64,000 nucleotides of DNA from Physcomitrium patens. Its lineage: Eukaryota > Streptophyta > Bryopsida > Funariales > Funariaceae. The stretch is taken from assembly GCF_000002425.4 (NCBI RefSeq), contig NC_037270.1:1285617-1349616 (forward strand), written 5' to 3'. The notes beneath the pieces were generated by a model. That model searched no databases, was not told where the DNA came from, and was given only the letters and a program-made list of their open reading frames with translations. Position 1 is the first letter of the stretch; the number at the start of each line of letters is the position of its first letter. A program made the translations under genes and the position numbers. Below are positions 36,290 to 48,300 of the stretch, in pieces.

Positions 36290-37657
36290 GGACATATTCT
36301 TTAAATACTAGATCTTGGTGCGCATTTGCTCCATACTTAGCTCTACACTGTTTAGGTCTCGCTGGATTATTCTGCAGGTCGATCAGAGTTTTGATACGTG
36401 AAGGTGGTGCTCCTTGAGTGGGTGTTTCTTATAACTCGCCAGACATGATCATGCCTGAAGAACCCCATTGCTTCTACCAGTGTCATGTGAACCTAGTACA
36501 TAATTTTGTCATAATTATGAGCTCTGATTTGAGCTGTCTGTGTACGAGTACTCCCGGTTATGGGAAATGGTGGCAGTTGCCATCGATATGAGATTATAAT
36601 ACAAAATTTTCCCCTAAAGGGTTAGCCTCTCTTTTCATGATGGTTGTATCTGGATTGAAATAGGAACTGCCACCATTTCCTGTCTTAACATGGAGAAGTA
36701 TTAGCCTTCATGGGAAAGCAGTTTTGGTCGCAGATGCCCGTAACTGCACTTTCGCTAAGAACTGCTGCGATAGAGATTAGAATGGTTTGGCGTGGATCAA
36801 AACACTTTTTGTGGACAGTGATCCATCATACTCCAAACTTGCGCACTTCAAACCAGATGGTGGTATGCAGTATAAGTGAAAATATCTGAATCACATCGAC
36901 AACCGAACCCTAGACATAATATCAATGTGAACGTGCACATATCTCATGAGACGCACTTCTTCCAGATTGAGTTGTTGGGAAGCACACCTCTTTCGAAGTG
37001 GATTCTTTGGCTAACTTTTCAGAATGACCATGCCCTGGACTTGTAAAGTTGAAAGTACAGATTTTCAGATACTTTTGTTCCCCAAAAACATGCAGGGGAG
37101 ATGAAGATATCGATGGAAACGAGGTTAAGGAAGAACCAGTTAATTTAGATATAATTCATTCACATGTAAACGCATATTACATTACGTGTCATGCTTGATT
37201 TTAAAAACACATTATTTCAAACTGAGACAAATTACCATTGAATGTACACGCATTGGTTTTGATGGCAAGGTAGATCAACCCCTATGTAATAAACATTGGT
37301 AGTGTTTTCAACTTTGATAACTCATTGTTTAGTCAATTCAGCTCCAAAATTACAAATCGAACTCACGTTCAAATCTAATAGCAAGTTAACAGTTTAAAGG
37401 TGCCTCTTACTTACTGGTTGCACTTTTTTCCACAAGGAGATGAAATTATTCTCAGTGGCTTCCCATATACGTTACAATCACATGACTTTCTGTGCCAGGG
37501 GATCCAATGATATCTTTTATTCGTCTGTTGGACACCCACTCTTGGACTCGGATTAGATTCTGACGAACTTGCTCAGAAGAGCTCTATCTGCATATCATCT
37601 TGGCCTCATACCATCTTGGCCTCTCTGCTAATTGTGTGGCAACATACATTGCACAGT
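36290..37657. other. Intergenic region between convergent EAF and monooxygenase genes
   Basis: Both flanking genes end here, so it holds two 3' UTRs. No coding signal was seen. A 16-bp perfect inverted repeat at 36563-36578/36665-36680 is listed separately. Confidence 0.5.
36563..36680 (+). repeat. Fold-back with 16-bp perfect arms
   Basis: GGAAATGGTGGCAGTT at 36563-36578 is the exact complement of 36665-36680. Pairing continues toward the loop with two mismatches to about 21 bp. The arms are separated by about 86 nt. The position is roughly 270 bp past the EAF stop, so it could be in that gene's 3' UTR or in a separate transcript. A similar hairpin can form on the minus strand. Arm length and loop size resemble plant microRNA foldbacks, but nothing here proves processing. 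Confidence 0.45.
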
Positions 37658-39356
37658 TTATAGTTCACTCGGTTGGAAACTATGCACATTCTTTTGCAGC
37701 AATTGTTCTTTCAGGTTTTGCTCAGCTTGCAGCCAATCAATGCCAGGAATGAGAAGTCCCTGTTTCAGTTTACCCAGATGTCGGGAGAAAAGAACCTCTC
37801 TAGTAGCGGCCGGAACCCGTTCTCCTTGGTACTCATCCAACGCAACCTCAATTTGATCGGGACCCCACTTTGCAATGGCGTTTCCCAACACAAATGCGTC
37901 ATCGATAGACATATTGGTGCTACGCAAGCCATGCGGGGTTGTCGGATGCGCAGCTTCTCCAACCAATACTACACGACCCCATACAAACTGGCCTAGAGGC
38001 TCTCGATCAAAAATTGCATTTATGAAAGGACTTGCGGTTGATTGCATCAACTTCGCCAGCTCGGGTGGCCATGTGCGCTGCGCTTGCTCGTGGAGCTCCT
38101 TGATAGCTTTTTCATCAGCTTTCAAAGTGACTGACTTGCCCTGGACACCAAAATCCATGTTTCAAAGCTGTGTATAAACAAGCTGCACTTCCAGGAAAGA
38201 AAAGCTGAAATGTTTATGAGCTGTCAGAAATAAGATGAGAAATTCAATACCTTCAATTGGGGCTCTGGCTGGTTGATATACCATAACCAGTTCAACCTTT
38301 TCTTCAGTAGCTCATACAATCCTGCGTGTGTACCCTCGGCAATGTCGAAGTAGAGGCACTTTCCAAGGTCAGGATACGCCTTCTTAACAGTCTCTGCCAC
38401 TTCTTGGGCATGTTCGGAAGATGTCTCCAAGACACCTCTCCATGCACAGTACCCAGAGTACCTATTGTTTGTACGAATCGAAGCTACCAAATCAATGTCA
38501 AGGAATGACGGAATTGTAGTGCAATGGACAATGATGATCCTTCTCTTTGTGTGATACATAGGATTTAAGTGTTGAGCATTTTACAATAAAATTGAACCCT
38601 AAAAAACATGGTAATAAAGATACGGTTGATGACCCCCCATTTACCTTCTGCTTTCATTCGGTATAAATTTTTCCCGGGTCTGTGACATGGATCCATCGGC
38701 AGAAACCATGAAATCAGCATCAATCTCTTCCACGTTGCTTTCATTCTCTGCACCTCCTAATTTGGACACTTTGACTCGCACACGGGGCTCTCCATTGGCT
38801 TCTCGAAGCTCCGCAAACGAGACGACCTCGTGGCTCCATCTAACAATGCCCGCAGGTAGCGCATCGTGTATGAGACGATGTAGGTCACTCCAATGCACAG
38901 CTCGGTGATCGTAGGTTTCGTCTTTGATTACAACAGGATCATTTCTCTTGCTGTCAAGCGCTCTATTCTGCACCCACTCAGCTGATACTGCTCAGGTTAA
39001 ATTACCTTGCACTTTCCAACAACCCATCACCAACCGAAATTGCAGCAAGAGAGAGAGTTAGAGATAATTATCAAGAGACAATGAGAGATCCGAAGACGGA
39101 CCTCTTCCATTGAAAGCGGCAGGGACGACGATTCAAGTGCATCCCCTAATCCCCAACTTCGAAGCGCATCGCAAGCGCGAGGGCCCACGCCGAGGCCAGC
39201 TCCAGCAGCCGTGACAGAGCGTGCCCTCTCGAAGACAAGGACCTCCAGCCATTCCGATCGGAGCAGTGAATGCGCGCAACACAACCCTGCGATGCTGCCC
39301 CCGACCACTACCACTCTCTTCCTTTTAGAATCATTGATCCTACTTTCCATCTTCAA
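37658..39356 (-). CDS. FAD-dependent monooxygenase (zeaxanthin epoxidase/salicylate hydroxylase-like)
   Basis: Four exons (39102-39356, 38645-38967, 38251-38461, 37658-38140), phases consistent, 423 residues. The N-terminus has a Rossmann FAD site VVVVGGSIAGLCCAHSL (about 15-31) followed by an acidic strand end (VFERA). DFMVSADGSMSQTR matches the DG motif that contacts both FAD and NAD(P)H. The second FAD motif reads GRVVLVGEAAHPTTPHG; Glu replaces the Asp usual in the GD motif. The best resemblance is to plant FAD/NAD(P)-binding oxidoreductases of the class A aromatic hydroxylase/epoxidase type. The substrate cannot be read from sequence. No transit peptide is evident, because the Rossmann fold begins within 15 residues of the start. 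The second Met at codon 3 is an alternative start. Confidence 0.88.
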
Positions 39357-41287
39357 CCAGCTTCAGCTCCTCTCCCCTCCAGACGTCGTTGAATCTAAAC
39401 GATTTCTTCAACTAAACCACTTTGACCAGCTACTCGAGAACATTTACAAACTGATCTGCAATCTAGTACTTGCCTTAGGTTCACAGAAGATGAAATTTGA
39501 AGACTGCGGGAGCTGCACATCAGTGGTCTTCCGCCATGAGCGCTCCAATAACAAGTGTGAGAGGACACGTGGAAAGGACTAGGACCCGCCCGAAGTTTTT
39601 TGTTTGCTTCGTCTGCTCACAACTCAGCATGCGAGGAAAGTGGTGGCAATGTAGTTGTCTGTGGTGACAGTCAAGATCAAAGTTTGAATAAAGAATTGCT
39701 TCATCAAACCCATCTGTGTCCACCGTGTTCAACACTGATGGTTCTTTACTATAGAAACAAATTCAGTTATTCAATGATAAGATGAGCTTTCAATCGGTGA
39801 AGTGCCTCACATGCACTCAAAGAACCAAATCCTGGGTTCATATAAAATTAAAATCCGAGATTCCTCCAACGTCTTTATGCCACAGGACGACAAGAAGATC
39901 GATAAATGTTGTGACGTGAGGTTTAGCATATTTTCATTGTTCGTTGCGTCAGAAACAAAGTGCTGTTCAACTTCATTTATATCTGAGGTTTGTTCCTGCT
40001 TAATTGAGTCTTTCGTTAACTTTGACCTGGCAACTCCTCCGCATTTAATTCGATATCGGCAACAAATCAAGCTGCACTGTGTAATCTTACACCCGTGTTA
40101 CTTATATGCAAATGAGAACAATCATCGGTAGTACTACTACTCACCGTTTGATCGAAACATTACAAAATCATAGGAATTAGTGTCGCCATGTGTAGCATTC
40201 CAAAATCAGAAGGATATCAAAATTCACATCTGAGGAATTTCCAGCATTTTAGACCTCAATTGAGTGAAGGTACAGTTCTTCGTTGTCATCAACCAAGGGA
40301 ACAGGTGCAGGGCAACCACTGGTGAACAACTCTGAAGTGAAGATACGTCCACATGCATACCAGCGTGCTCAGGAAAACGTGTCAACCACGACAGCATGAG
40401 GAACCGCATGAAGCTACGGGACCCACGAGGAGAACTAGGGGCTCAGGAAATGAGACAAAGGATGACAGCAATCGGCCGACACGAAATACAGGCATGCCTC
40501 CTAGGAATGTTAAGATTGAAAAAAGACAATAATCCAAATGCGGAGGAACAGGACTACTTACAAGACAGTTTGAGTGTCAGGAAATAAAAGTGAAACCCTA
40601 CTTTCTGTTGAGATGCAGTTACAGAGTGTCCGAGTTAATATTACCCCCGTTCAATCATTTCAGCAAGAAGCGATAAGTCTCTGTTCAAACGCTTTGGGCC
40701 AAAAAGGAGAATACCCTACTTAGGAGAATACCTCAGCAACATAGAAATACAGTTTGGTAAGGATAATGTATCCAGAATGATCTAATAGACCCCATGAAGA
40801 GTGTTCAATTGACACCTGTGAACAACAGATTATTGTATCCAATGTAGCATGTGACCATGTTGACCTAATTAGGCCCGACTTAGTGTTAGCGTAAAACACT
40901 TGATAAAGCAGTCAATCCAGACCTTGAAGTTTTGAAACGACATCAAGGGGAAAATCATAAACAAGACAGGCACCCTAGCGACAATATAAAAATGACTTCG
41001 TAACACATTGAAGAATTCAAGGAATCACAACATGCAGATTAGATAAAAGAGGAAGCGCTTCAATCTGACTTTAGGTATAATCAAAAAATTAGTGAAGCTC
41101 TGTTTTGTGTATTATATCAGACGTTTCAAAGCATTACCGCAGGTGGAGGAATCCACACAATCTAAGATTCACAAACCTAAATTTTAGGTCACCCAAACCA
41201 AAAACCCTAAGGATCTCCCCTGTCAGAAAAGATATATCGTGTACAGCATCTCCACCACCACCCCAACAACTCCAATCGCTTCGGTGC
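39357..41287. other. Intergenic region, no gene seen
   Basis: Composition is intermediate. 39357-39600 is the 5' side of the monooxygenase. The rest lies downstream of the minus-strand RPS16 gene, and its last few hundred bases (about 40900-41287) are probably the RPS16 3' UTR. The several 60-110 residue frames on both strands show no recognisable domain. Confidence 0.45.
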
Positions 41288-41722
41288 TTAACGGTAAGAC
41301 TTCTGGAACCGAGAACGGGCACCACGACCTCCGAACTTCTTGGGCTCGCAGCGACGGGGGTCAGCAACAAGCAAAGTCCTGTCGTACCTCAAAAGCACAT
41401 CCTTAATCTCCTTCTTCGACTGCTCGTCGACGTACTTCTGGAAGTACGCTACTAGAGCCTTAGCAATGCTCTGCCTGATGGCGTAAATTTGTGAGGTGTG
41501 ACCTCCACCCTTGACGCGGATGCGCATGTCCACGCCGGCGAACTTCTGCCTGCCTAAGAGCAGCACTGGCTCGAAGGCCTTGTATCTGAGAATCTCGGGC
41601 TCCACAAGCTCGATAGGGCAGCCATTGATTTTGATCAAACCCCTGCCCTTCTTGCAGTAGGTCACAGCCACAGCCGTTTTCTTCCTGCCAAAGCACTGCA
41701 CTGACTCCGTCGGGGTCGCCAT
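41288..41722 (-). CDS. RPS16: 40S ribosomal protein S16 (uS9)
   Basis: A 144-residue uninterrupted frame, the usual length of eukaryotic S16. It starts [20 protein letters not shown] and ends in the diagnostic basic tail [10 protein letters not shown], whose C-terminal Arg reaches the P-site tRNA anticodon stem in the small subunit. [15 protein letters not shown] is the central uS9 signature. The coding sequence has no intron. The frame continues upstream to 41881, but those residues are not part of the family, so the Met at 41722 is chosen. A telo-box lies about 160 bp upstream, typical of plant ribosomal protein genes. Confidence 0.97.
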   Translation of the reverse strand: MATPTESVQCFGRKKTAVAVTYCKKGRGLIKINGCPIELVEPEILRYKAFEPVLLLGRQKFAGVDMRIRVKGGGHTSQIYAIRQSIAKALVAYFQKYVDEQSKKEIKDVLLRYDRTLLVADPRRCEPKKFGGRGARSRFQKSYR

Positions 41723-41882
41723 GGAAGCGTAATCCTGGAACACTTCAACCTGCGCGTAATCACGCTGCGAAGCAAGGAAAGGAAAGGAAACGAAGCGAAA
41801 CGGAAAAGGGGCTTCTCGTACGCCCTGAACCTCTTCAAGGAGACCCTCCTCCCTCCCTCCATCGCGGCGCTCCTGGACCAAC

Positions 41883-41890
41883 TAGGGTTT
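41883..41890 (-). promoter_or_regulatory. Telo-box of RPS16
   Basis: AAACCCTA on the gene's strand, about 160 bp upstream of the ATG. Telo-boxes in plant ribosomal-protein promoters support coordinated expression in dividing cells. Confidence 0.65.
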
Positions 41891-42479
41891 CGCCTTATTA
41901 ACCCTTCGGTTGATACCCTGTTACTCAGTATATACCCGGACATGATGGCCCTGGTAGAACCGGGCATGTTTCCCCCTGCCATGGCACCAAAACTATAGGG
42001 AGCAAAGGCAAATAATAATTTCATACTTATCACATGTGGAAATAAGGTTTAAATACGTGATGGAACGTGAAAATCATATTGGACCATGAGATAAATAGTT
42101 GAAGTGAGGGTAGTTTCTATTATTGCATCAAAACTGTCACTAAACCGTCTGGCGATAATTCAAGGTAAAATTTAGGACCATGCACAATAAATATTAAATG
42201 AAGTACAAATTGATTTGGTAATTCTATCTATATGTATATTTATATATGTATAAAAGACTTTACATAGTATTGTAGATTGATTTTCTTTGTCAATAATTTA
42301 GTATACTTCTTCATTGCAGAGAGTGTGTGTCTGAATGTTTGTATGCCCATATCTAAATGTAAATAGTACAAGTTAAACTGTTATTTAACAAATGATTAAA
42401 ACTAATTGACCTTTATGCTAATTTTTATGAAATGTATGAATTTTCCATCTTTTCAACTTCTTATTCTACTATTTTCAGT

Positions 42480-42514
<35 letters not shown>

Positions 42515-42675
42515 TTATATGAAAGCTAACTAAAATGATTGATATTGGGAATTATGAACCAAATATTCATTAGGTTAGATTTACAATCTTGGAATTAAAT
42601 GAATGGAAGGAATATTCATATTACTAGCCTCATTTCATGTCGAAATAAAAAATACTTTAAATTGTGTTAATTTTG

Positions 42676-42707
<32 letters not shown>

Positions 42708-42901
42708 CTTTTTAATCCATTCAGAAGTTATTCAATACAATTATTTTTTGCTACAACAATTGATTCCACATACATAATATTCATTTCACCAATCTATTTA
42801 ATTCATCTAATCTATTTATAATGTAATATAATTATATTTACCAGTGTGTCATTTATGCAAGAAGTTGACAATAAGGAATTAAATAAAAGAAATAGATTGA
42901 T

Positions 42902-42909
42902 ATATACAT

Positions 42910-42943
<34 letters not shown>
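42902..42943. repeat. Compound (CATA)n(CA)n microsatellite
   Basis: A run of CATA units passes directly into a CA dinucleotide run. Confidence 0.95.
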
Positions 42944-42944
<1 letters not shown>

Positions 42945-43866
42945 ATCTTATTTGATTTCAAAAGTGGTTGCAAACATTATGAAATGATTCGCAGCTTGAA
43001 AAATGACAACACCATGGATTGCTTCATAGTTTATCTTGGCAAGGGTGAAGTTCAATCACTTAATCTTGCTCCTCATTTGTATTATAAAATTCAATGTCAA
43101 TGAGACCTTTTCTGTGAAATTGAGAGATAAAAGAAAGTTCTAGAGGTTCAGAAATGTTCGTACTTGTCTATAAAAACTTTTGGAGGACTTGAATGATTTT
43201 GTATGCTCATACGTGGTAAAAAACACAACCAATGTAATTCATTTATTAGTAAATTTAAATAAAATTATTGCATGAAATTTACTATATCAGTTGAATTGCA
43301 GTGTAATATTTTATTGTCTTTAAATTTTAGTTTGGTTTGGTTTAGTGTGGTTTGCTTTGTTTTGTTTTTGTTTGTTTGTTTGTTTTTCTGTCAACTTTGG
43401 ATTAAAATTTTCATTTTTTAAAGTTTTTATAAATGTATTTTTCTGAACAAGAGGTTATCATTGGTTAAAATTGAACTCATAAGTCCAAAATTTATTATCA
43501 TTGCCACTACTTTAGTCCAAGCATATTGACGTCTTGCCTCGTAAAATCTATTCTCTGATTGCAGTCTGTGTTCATGATTTTCAGCTGATCCGTATGAAAG
43601 TATCACCAATGGTTGTATTTTTCTAGTTTTCATGAATTTGTATATTCCATCATCATGAAAAAAATTTATGCTGAAAAAAATGAAAAAGAATAATTATAAA
43701 GAATCCATACACATATGAAAGACAAAACAAGAACTGAATTATATGTGTGTGTGTGTATATCTATATATATATATATATATACAATCATTTAAATCACTTT
43801 AGAGTAATCTTCATATATGTTTAATTTTTACATTCATGAATGTTAATAAATTGTAAATAAATAATA

Positions 43867-43875
43867 TAAATAATA

Positions 43876-43910
<35 letters not shown>

Positions 43911-43912
43911 AT
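43867..43912. repeat. (AAAT)n microsatellite
   Basis: About ten AAAT/AATA units in nearly perfect array, some 120 bp downstream of the VPS13 stop. Confidence 0.95.
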
Positions 43913-44028
43913 GTTTTCACAACATTCCAACACCATAAACAAGAACATGTTTACAATGGCACTTCCTCGAGGGTACTGCAGATGGGGCTTCAAACCAAAG
44001 AATAGAGAGAACAAATAGTCGAACGTCA

Positions 44029-45372
44029 CTAGTAAAACTGTATCTGGTCAATTACTTTTCTAGGATTGGGCGTATTCTCATTCTTCTCCTGTCGTAGTGC
44101 TATGAAAGTTCGCACTTCACTAGCCACAGTGTATACATAACAATGCCAAGGAGCTTCACTTGGGGCCTTCCAGATCGCCGGATCCTCCAAGATAGTGTCT
44201 TCAGTCAAGTCACTGTGTACACACCATACAACGTCCAGCTGGGGTTCTTCATAGTCAGCACACACCACGCATCCTACGGCCAAATAGCCGTCTGGAGCAA
44301 TTGGCATCCATATAGAAATTGGACTCCCTGATCCGTCTTTCCAATTTCTCCACACCTGTAAAAATTATTCAGATGCTTCAATTTTTTTGGCTCCATTTTA
44401 CCCATGGTTTTCAGGATTGAACGGAGCCATATAAAACACCAAAGAGACTCAAAACTCTTGAGAAATAATAGCCTAAGTATCAGTAAGATGTACACAAGAG
44501 GTAGCTATCAATTGTCTGTGAAATGTCAAGGCAGATTACGGACAAGAGATCTTTCTTAAATCATCAAGAGAAATAAGTTGGTACCAAATTGAAACCCAAA
44601 GGTTTCTCAAATTTGTCCTCGTCGTTTCTGTAGACAATTACAGTTTGGTTGTCCGGATAGTCTCCAGTGAATGCAACATCTCCAACAGATACGTATCTAC
44701 AATATAGATTGGTTTGAAGATTAGCGAGGACTTAGTATTCACCAACTTCACAAGCAATTCCTTAGGACTTGAAAGTTTGAATTGCTTTAGTCTGAAATTA
44801 GCCAACCGAAAACATAACTCGAGACTGACTTAAACAAGATATTCAGTCCAACACTTTGAAACCTTATAGAAACTTCCAACGTCACACAACGAATACCAGT
44901 TGTTTTGGTGGTTTATCAGGTTTAAAAAATGAGATAGTCAGAAGTATTTACCCAGGTGGTGGATCGGGACGCCAAAACGAGATATTATCAGCCACTGTGA
45001 ACCCCTGTAATACAATGCACTACTCATGAGATCTCAAAAGTGCCTTCTGCAGCAAACCGGCCAGATTAGGGACACAAATCGATCCACTTTCTAGGAAGTG
45101 AGAAGTATAATGAGAGGTATTTCATACCAGACAAGAACCGTTGGATTTCTTGTTATAACTCCATAAGAGGTTTCCTAAAGAGACTTCAAACCGAAACCCT
45201 TCATCCCCTGTTGTTGAAGCAAGTTGGGTATCCCATTGTTGTCGAGAAGATCCAGAGGTATCAGAATGCTCAACGTATGATCGGCTAGAACTTGCCTGGC
45301 TGTTCCTGCTATTCTTGCCACTTTCCCATAATGGTCTCAACTTGTGTCGCCTTCGTAACCTTCTAGACTTCT
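44029..45372 (-). other. VPS13: VPS13 exons: C-terminal VPS62-like modules and stop
   Basis: Exons about 45128-45372 (Arg/Ser-rich linker), 44952-45003, 44583-44702 and 44029-44355. The module motif recurs twice: FWRPDPPPG, then YVSVGDVAF across an intron, and IWMPIAPDGYLAVGCVV. The protein ends KVIDQIQFY. These two modules lie beyond the PH-like domain, unlike in yeast VPS13. Confidence 0.75.
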
Positions 45373-48300
45373 GTAACATATATCATACATCATTTCTTTA
45401 ATTACAGTAATTGAATGCAAATACCAACATTACGTTAGTTCTAAAAATAGGATACGTTGTGGAACAGTCGTTGAAGTTGAACATTGAGTGCTTAGCTCGG
45501 ATCTGAGAATAATGCACTACAGCTGAAACTTCGAAGAAAGCAATCATTCACAAAAGGGTTTCATCAGAAGCAAGGAAAGTGGGGACCTGCAGGCATTGTA
45601 TTCCTTACGTGTTTATTTGGTGAAATTTACTGTGAGCAATCAAAATTGAGTTCAGCAAGGAAAGTACACCAAACTAGTAACTTATTCGTGTGGTTGATAA
45701 GATTAATGGGAATTTTCGTAGTTATCAAATAACCACAAATTGTGAAGCAAAATAATCTCGTGCTAAAAAGTCACTGCCTACCTTAGCCTTCGTTGGATCC
45801 TCGGGAGTTGGGCAAAATGCTCGCCATTGCTGTTGAACTGCTCTGCAGATTTGAGTGGCTTGAGGAGTATCTGAATTACATGGATGCTTGCACGATACAA
45901 CATAAGCGAATTGCTTTGTGGAGTTTCTCGGGTAAAGGAAGACTTGTGTTGGCTCCGCCTGATTCTGATCATTTGCCGCTTCCATGGCCAGCAAATTATT
46001 CCATTGAATTTCCCACTGTACTGTACAAGGATCTGTCAGCTCCTTGCTTCTCTCTCGTGCATGTGATGGCGGACTCTGTTATGAAATATTTAAAACCACG
46101 TCTGAGATTGCACAATCCCGTCACGAACAGGATGCATTGCAAAGAAGGATTTGCTGTGATAATTACCACTAAACCTGCACGGCTAAATTCTTTCATACAC
46201 CTCAGCGCAAGGAATCAGTTAATTACACGAGTCCAGATCTTTAAAGGCAACACTCTTGGAGGTTCTTTGTGCATTTATTTTCTTAATGTTTTATTGAAAT
46301 TACCAACTACAATATCAAGCTTTTCATGTGTCATCTCATGCTAGAACTACAAGACTAAAATTACTCACCTGTAGCATTAAAACTCTTCGATTTGTTAACA
46401 TGAGAATACAGTTTTTGGGTAAATGGAAATGGTCTTGGTAGAAATCCGAGAAAGCATAAATCGCTGCATGCTTGAACACGTCCCTTCTTCCAGTTATGCC
46501 GCCGCTTTGTGCAAGCTGTAAAATGGCCTGCAATCAGAAGCATAGTAACTTTAACCTATTTTGAACCATCACGTTAAGGAAACTCTTCAGGAACCTCGCG
46601 GACATGGTCACAGCTGGAAGACGTGAAGATCATGCTAGTAGCTTATAGCGATCAACTTCAGGGTTTACTGCTCGGACGTTTTCACTGCTCGAACCAAAAC
46701 TTTAAGAGTCCATACCACTCAGGAACTAAAGGTGGTTAGAAACCTAAGTGAAATTTCTTGTACTATTTCACGTTTACATACGCCTTTCCTCTCTTCAAGG
46801 TCTTCAAGTTAATTGTTGTTGAATTCTCAATTTATAAAAGCGTTGTAAACGCTAAACTCTAAATCTGAATATAATATTGTTACGCAGTTAGAGGGGTGTA
46901 AAAGTTCACCCAGCATTGTAAAAGCGAGTTATTTCTAAAACAATGAATTAGGATATGAGTTGTTCTACAAGTGTCAAGTAGCTCAATCTACTTGCGTGCT
47001 CTTCTAGTGTTCAACATATGACTTCTTCCACCCTCTTCTTTGTTTAAGAAAGTTACAGATTGAAGTAGAAAAGATTTCAGCATATTCTAATACATGAAGG
47101 GGGTTTGGTACTTATTATGTATGTAAAAACATCTAACTTGTAGATAAAAGGGAAAAAGTGCAGCATGTGATACCAGTCCTTGGGCAGCATTGGAATTATA
47201 ACGAGTAAGAACGCCATCTCCCTTAATGGCACGAGGAAGACGACGGCGTTCAACTTTCTGGTTCTTGTCGAAAACTTCAAAGCAATTTGTGCAGCTTGTA
47301 TCTATGCCGCTAACACTTAAAGCCATGAAGTCCAGACAACCACTTAGGGGTTCCGCAACAATCCCAACCAAAGCCTTGAAGACACCTTGAATGCAGCCAA
47401 CAGCTCCTCTATCATGAGCACCATCGATGGGCTTTGTTAGCATTCCTTTCACACCATAGCCCACACCTCGAGCAAAAGATGCAGTTCCTTGGACCACGCC
47501 ATCTTTCACCCCTTTTATTCTCCTAGCGGTCTCCTGGACAAATCATAAGAAGTTCTCTAAGATGAGACAAGTGGTATCTTGAGTGAACGGGTAAATAGAA
47601 CTGAAAAGATGATATTTGAGGTTTGTAGGCACCAAGGAATAATATTCATGTCTAAAACGTAAACTCATAACTGCGCAATTGAAATTTGAAATGAAGAATT
47701 GTTATGAATCTATGAGCTGACCTGATTAGCCCTGATTCGCATGAAGTCATCATCTTTTGATAAACTTGCGGCTCCTCGACTTATTGTCTCAAGTGTAGAA
47801 CTTGTCATGCCAAGAACGTCCATGCCTAACAGAAGCTGAATTGGTTGGTGAATAAGATCCAGTGTAACGCGATTTAGAATTTGAGTTACCACTTGGCTAT
47901 TCCGCATACGTCGATTTTCTCGAAATACAGGGCGGAAATTAATCTGTAAACAAGTACGATCGGACTAGGTCAGTTCTGGCAAAGATATGTCAGACAACAC
48001 ATTGGATTGGTGTCTCCACCACTAGAATCAAAGGTCGAAAAGATACTAATTGTGAAAGTTCTGTGGATCGGAATCATCGGGGATATCTTTTCACCTACTA
48101 TTAAGTTTACCATATAATTCACTCTCACATTTTGCAGGACCACTTGAACATTCAAGTATGAGTTTTTGATATTAAAGTTGTCAGAATGATCTCACACAAC
48201 ACACCAATATAACACTAGCTCCAAGAAGAATCAATTTAAGACATAGTGGTGGGTATGCTGACCGGCATTTTGGAAATGTTGCCTAGCGTGGTAAATGCAG

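Larger units (their letters stand above)
41891..44028. other. AT-rich intergenic DNA with a microsatellite cluster
   Basis: No coding signal. Simple repeats: (AT)n about 42485-42510, (ATT)n about 42675-42710, (CATA)n(CA)n about 42902-42943, (TG)n with (TA)n about 43743-43783, and (AAAT)n about 43867-43912. The last few hundred bases include the VPS13 3' UTR. Confidence 0.7.

Noticed and set aside
41723-41881. N-terminal extension of RPS16
   Set aside because: The in-frame residues are not conserved in uS9; it is more likely leader or leader-intron sequence.
45793-46344. 183-residue plus-strand frame
   Set aside because: It is antisense to two VPS13 exons that encode a recognisable PH-like domain.
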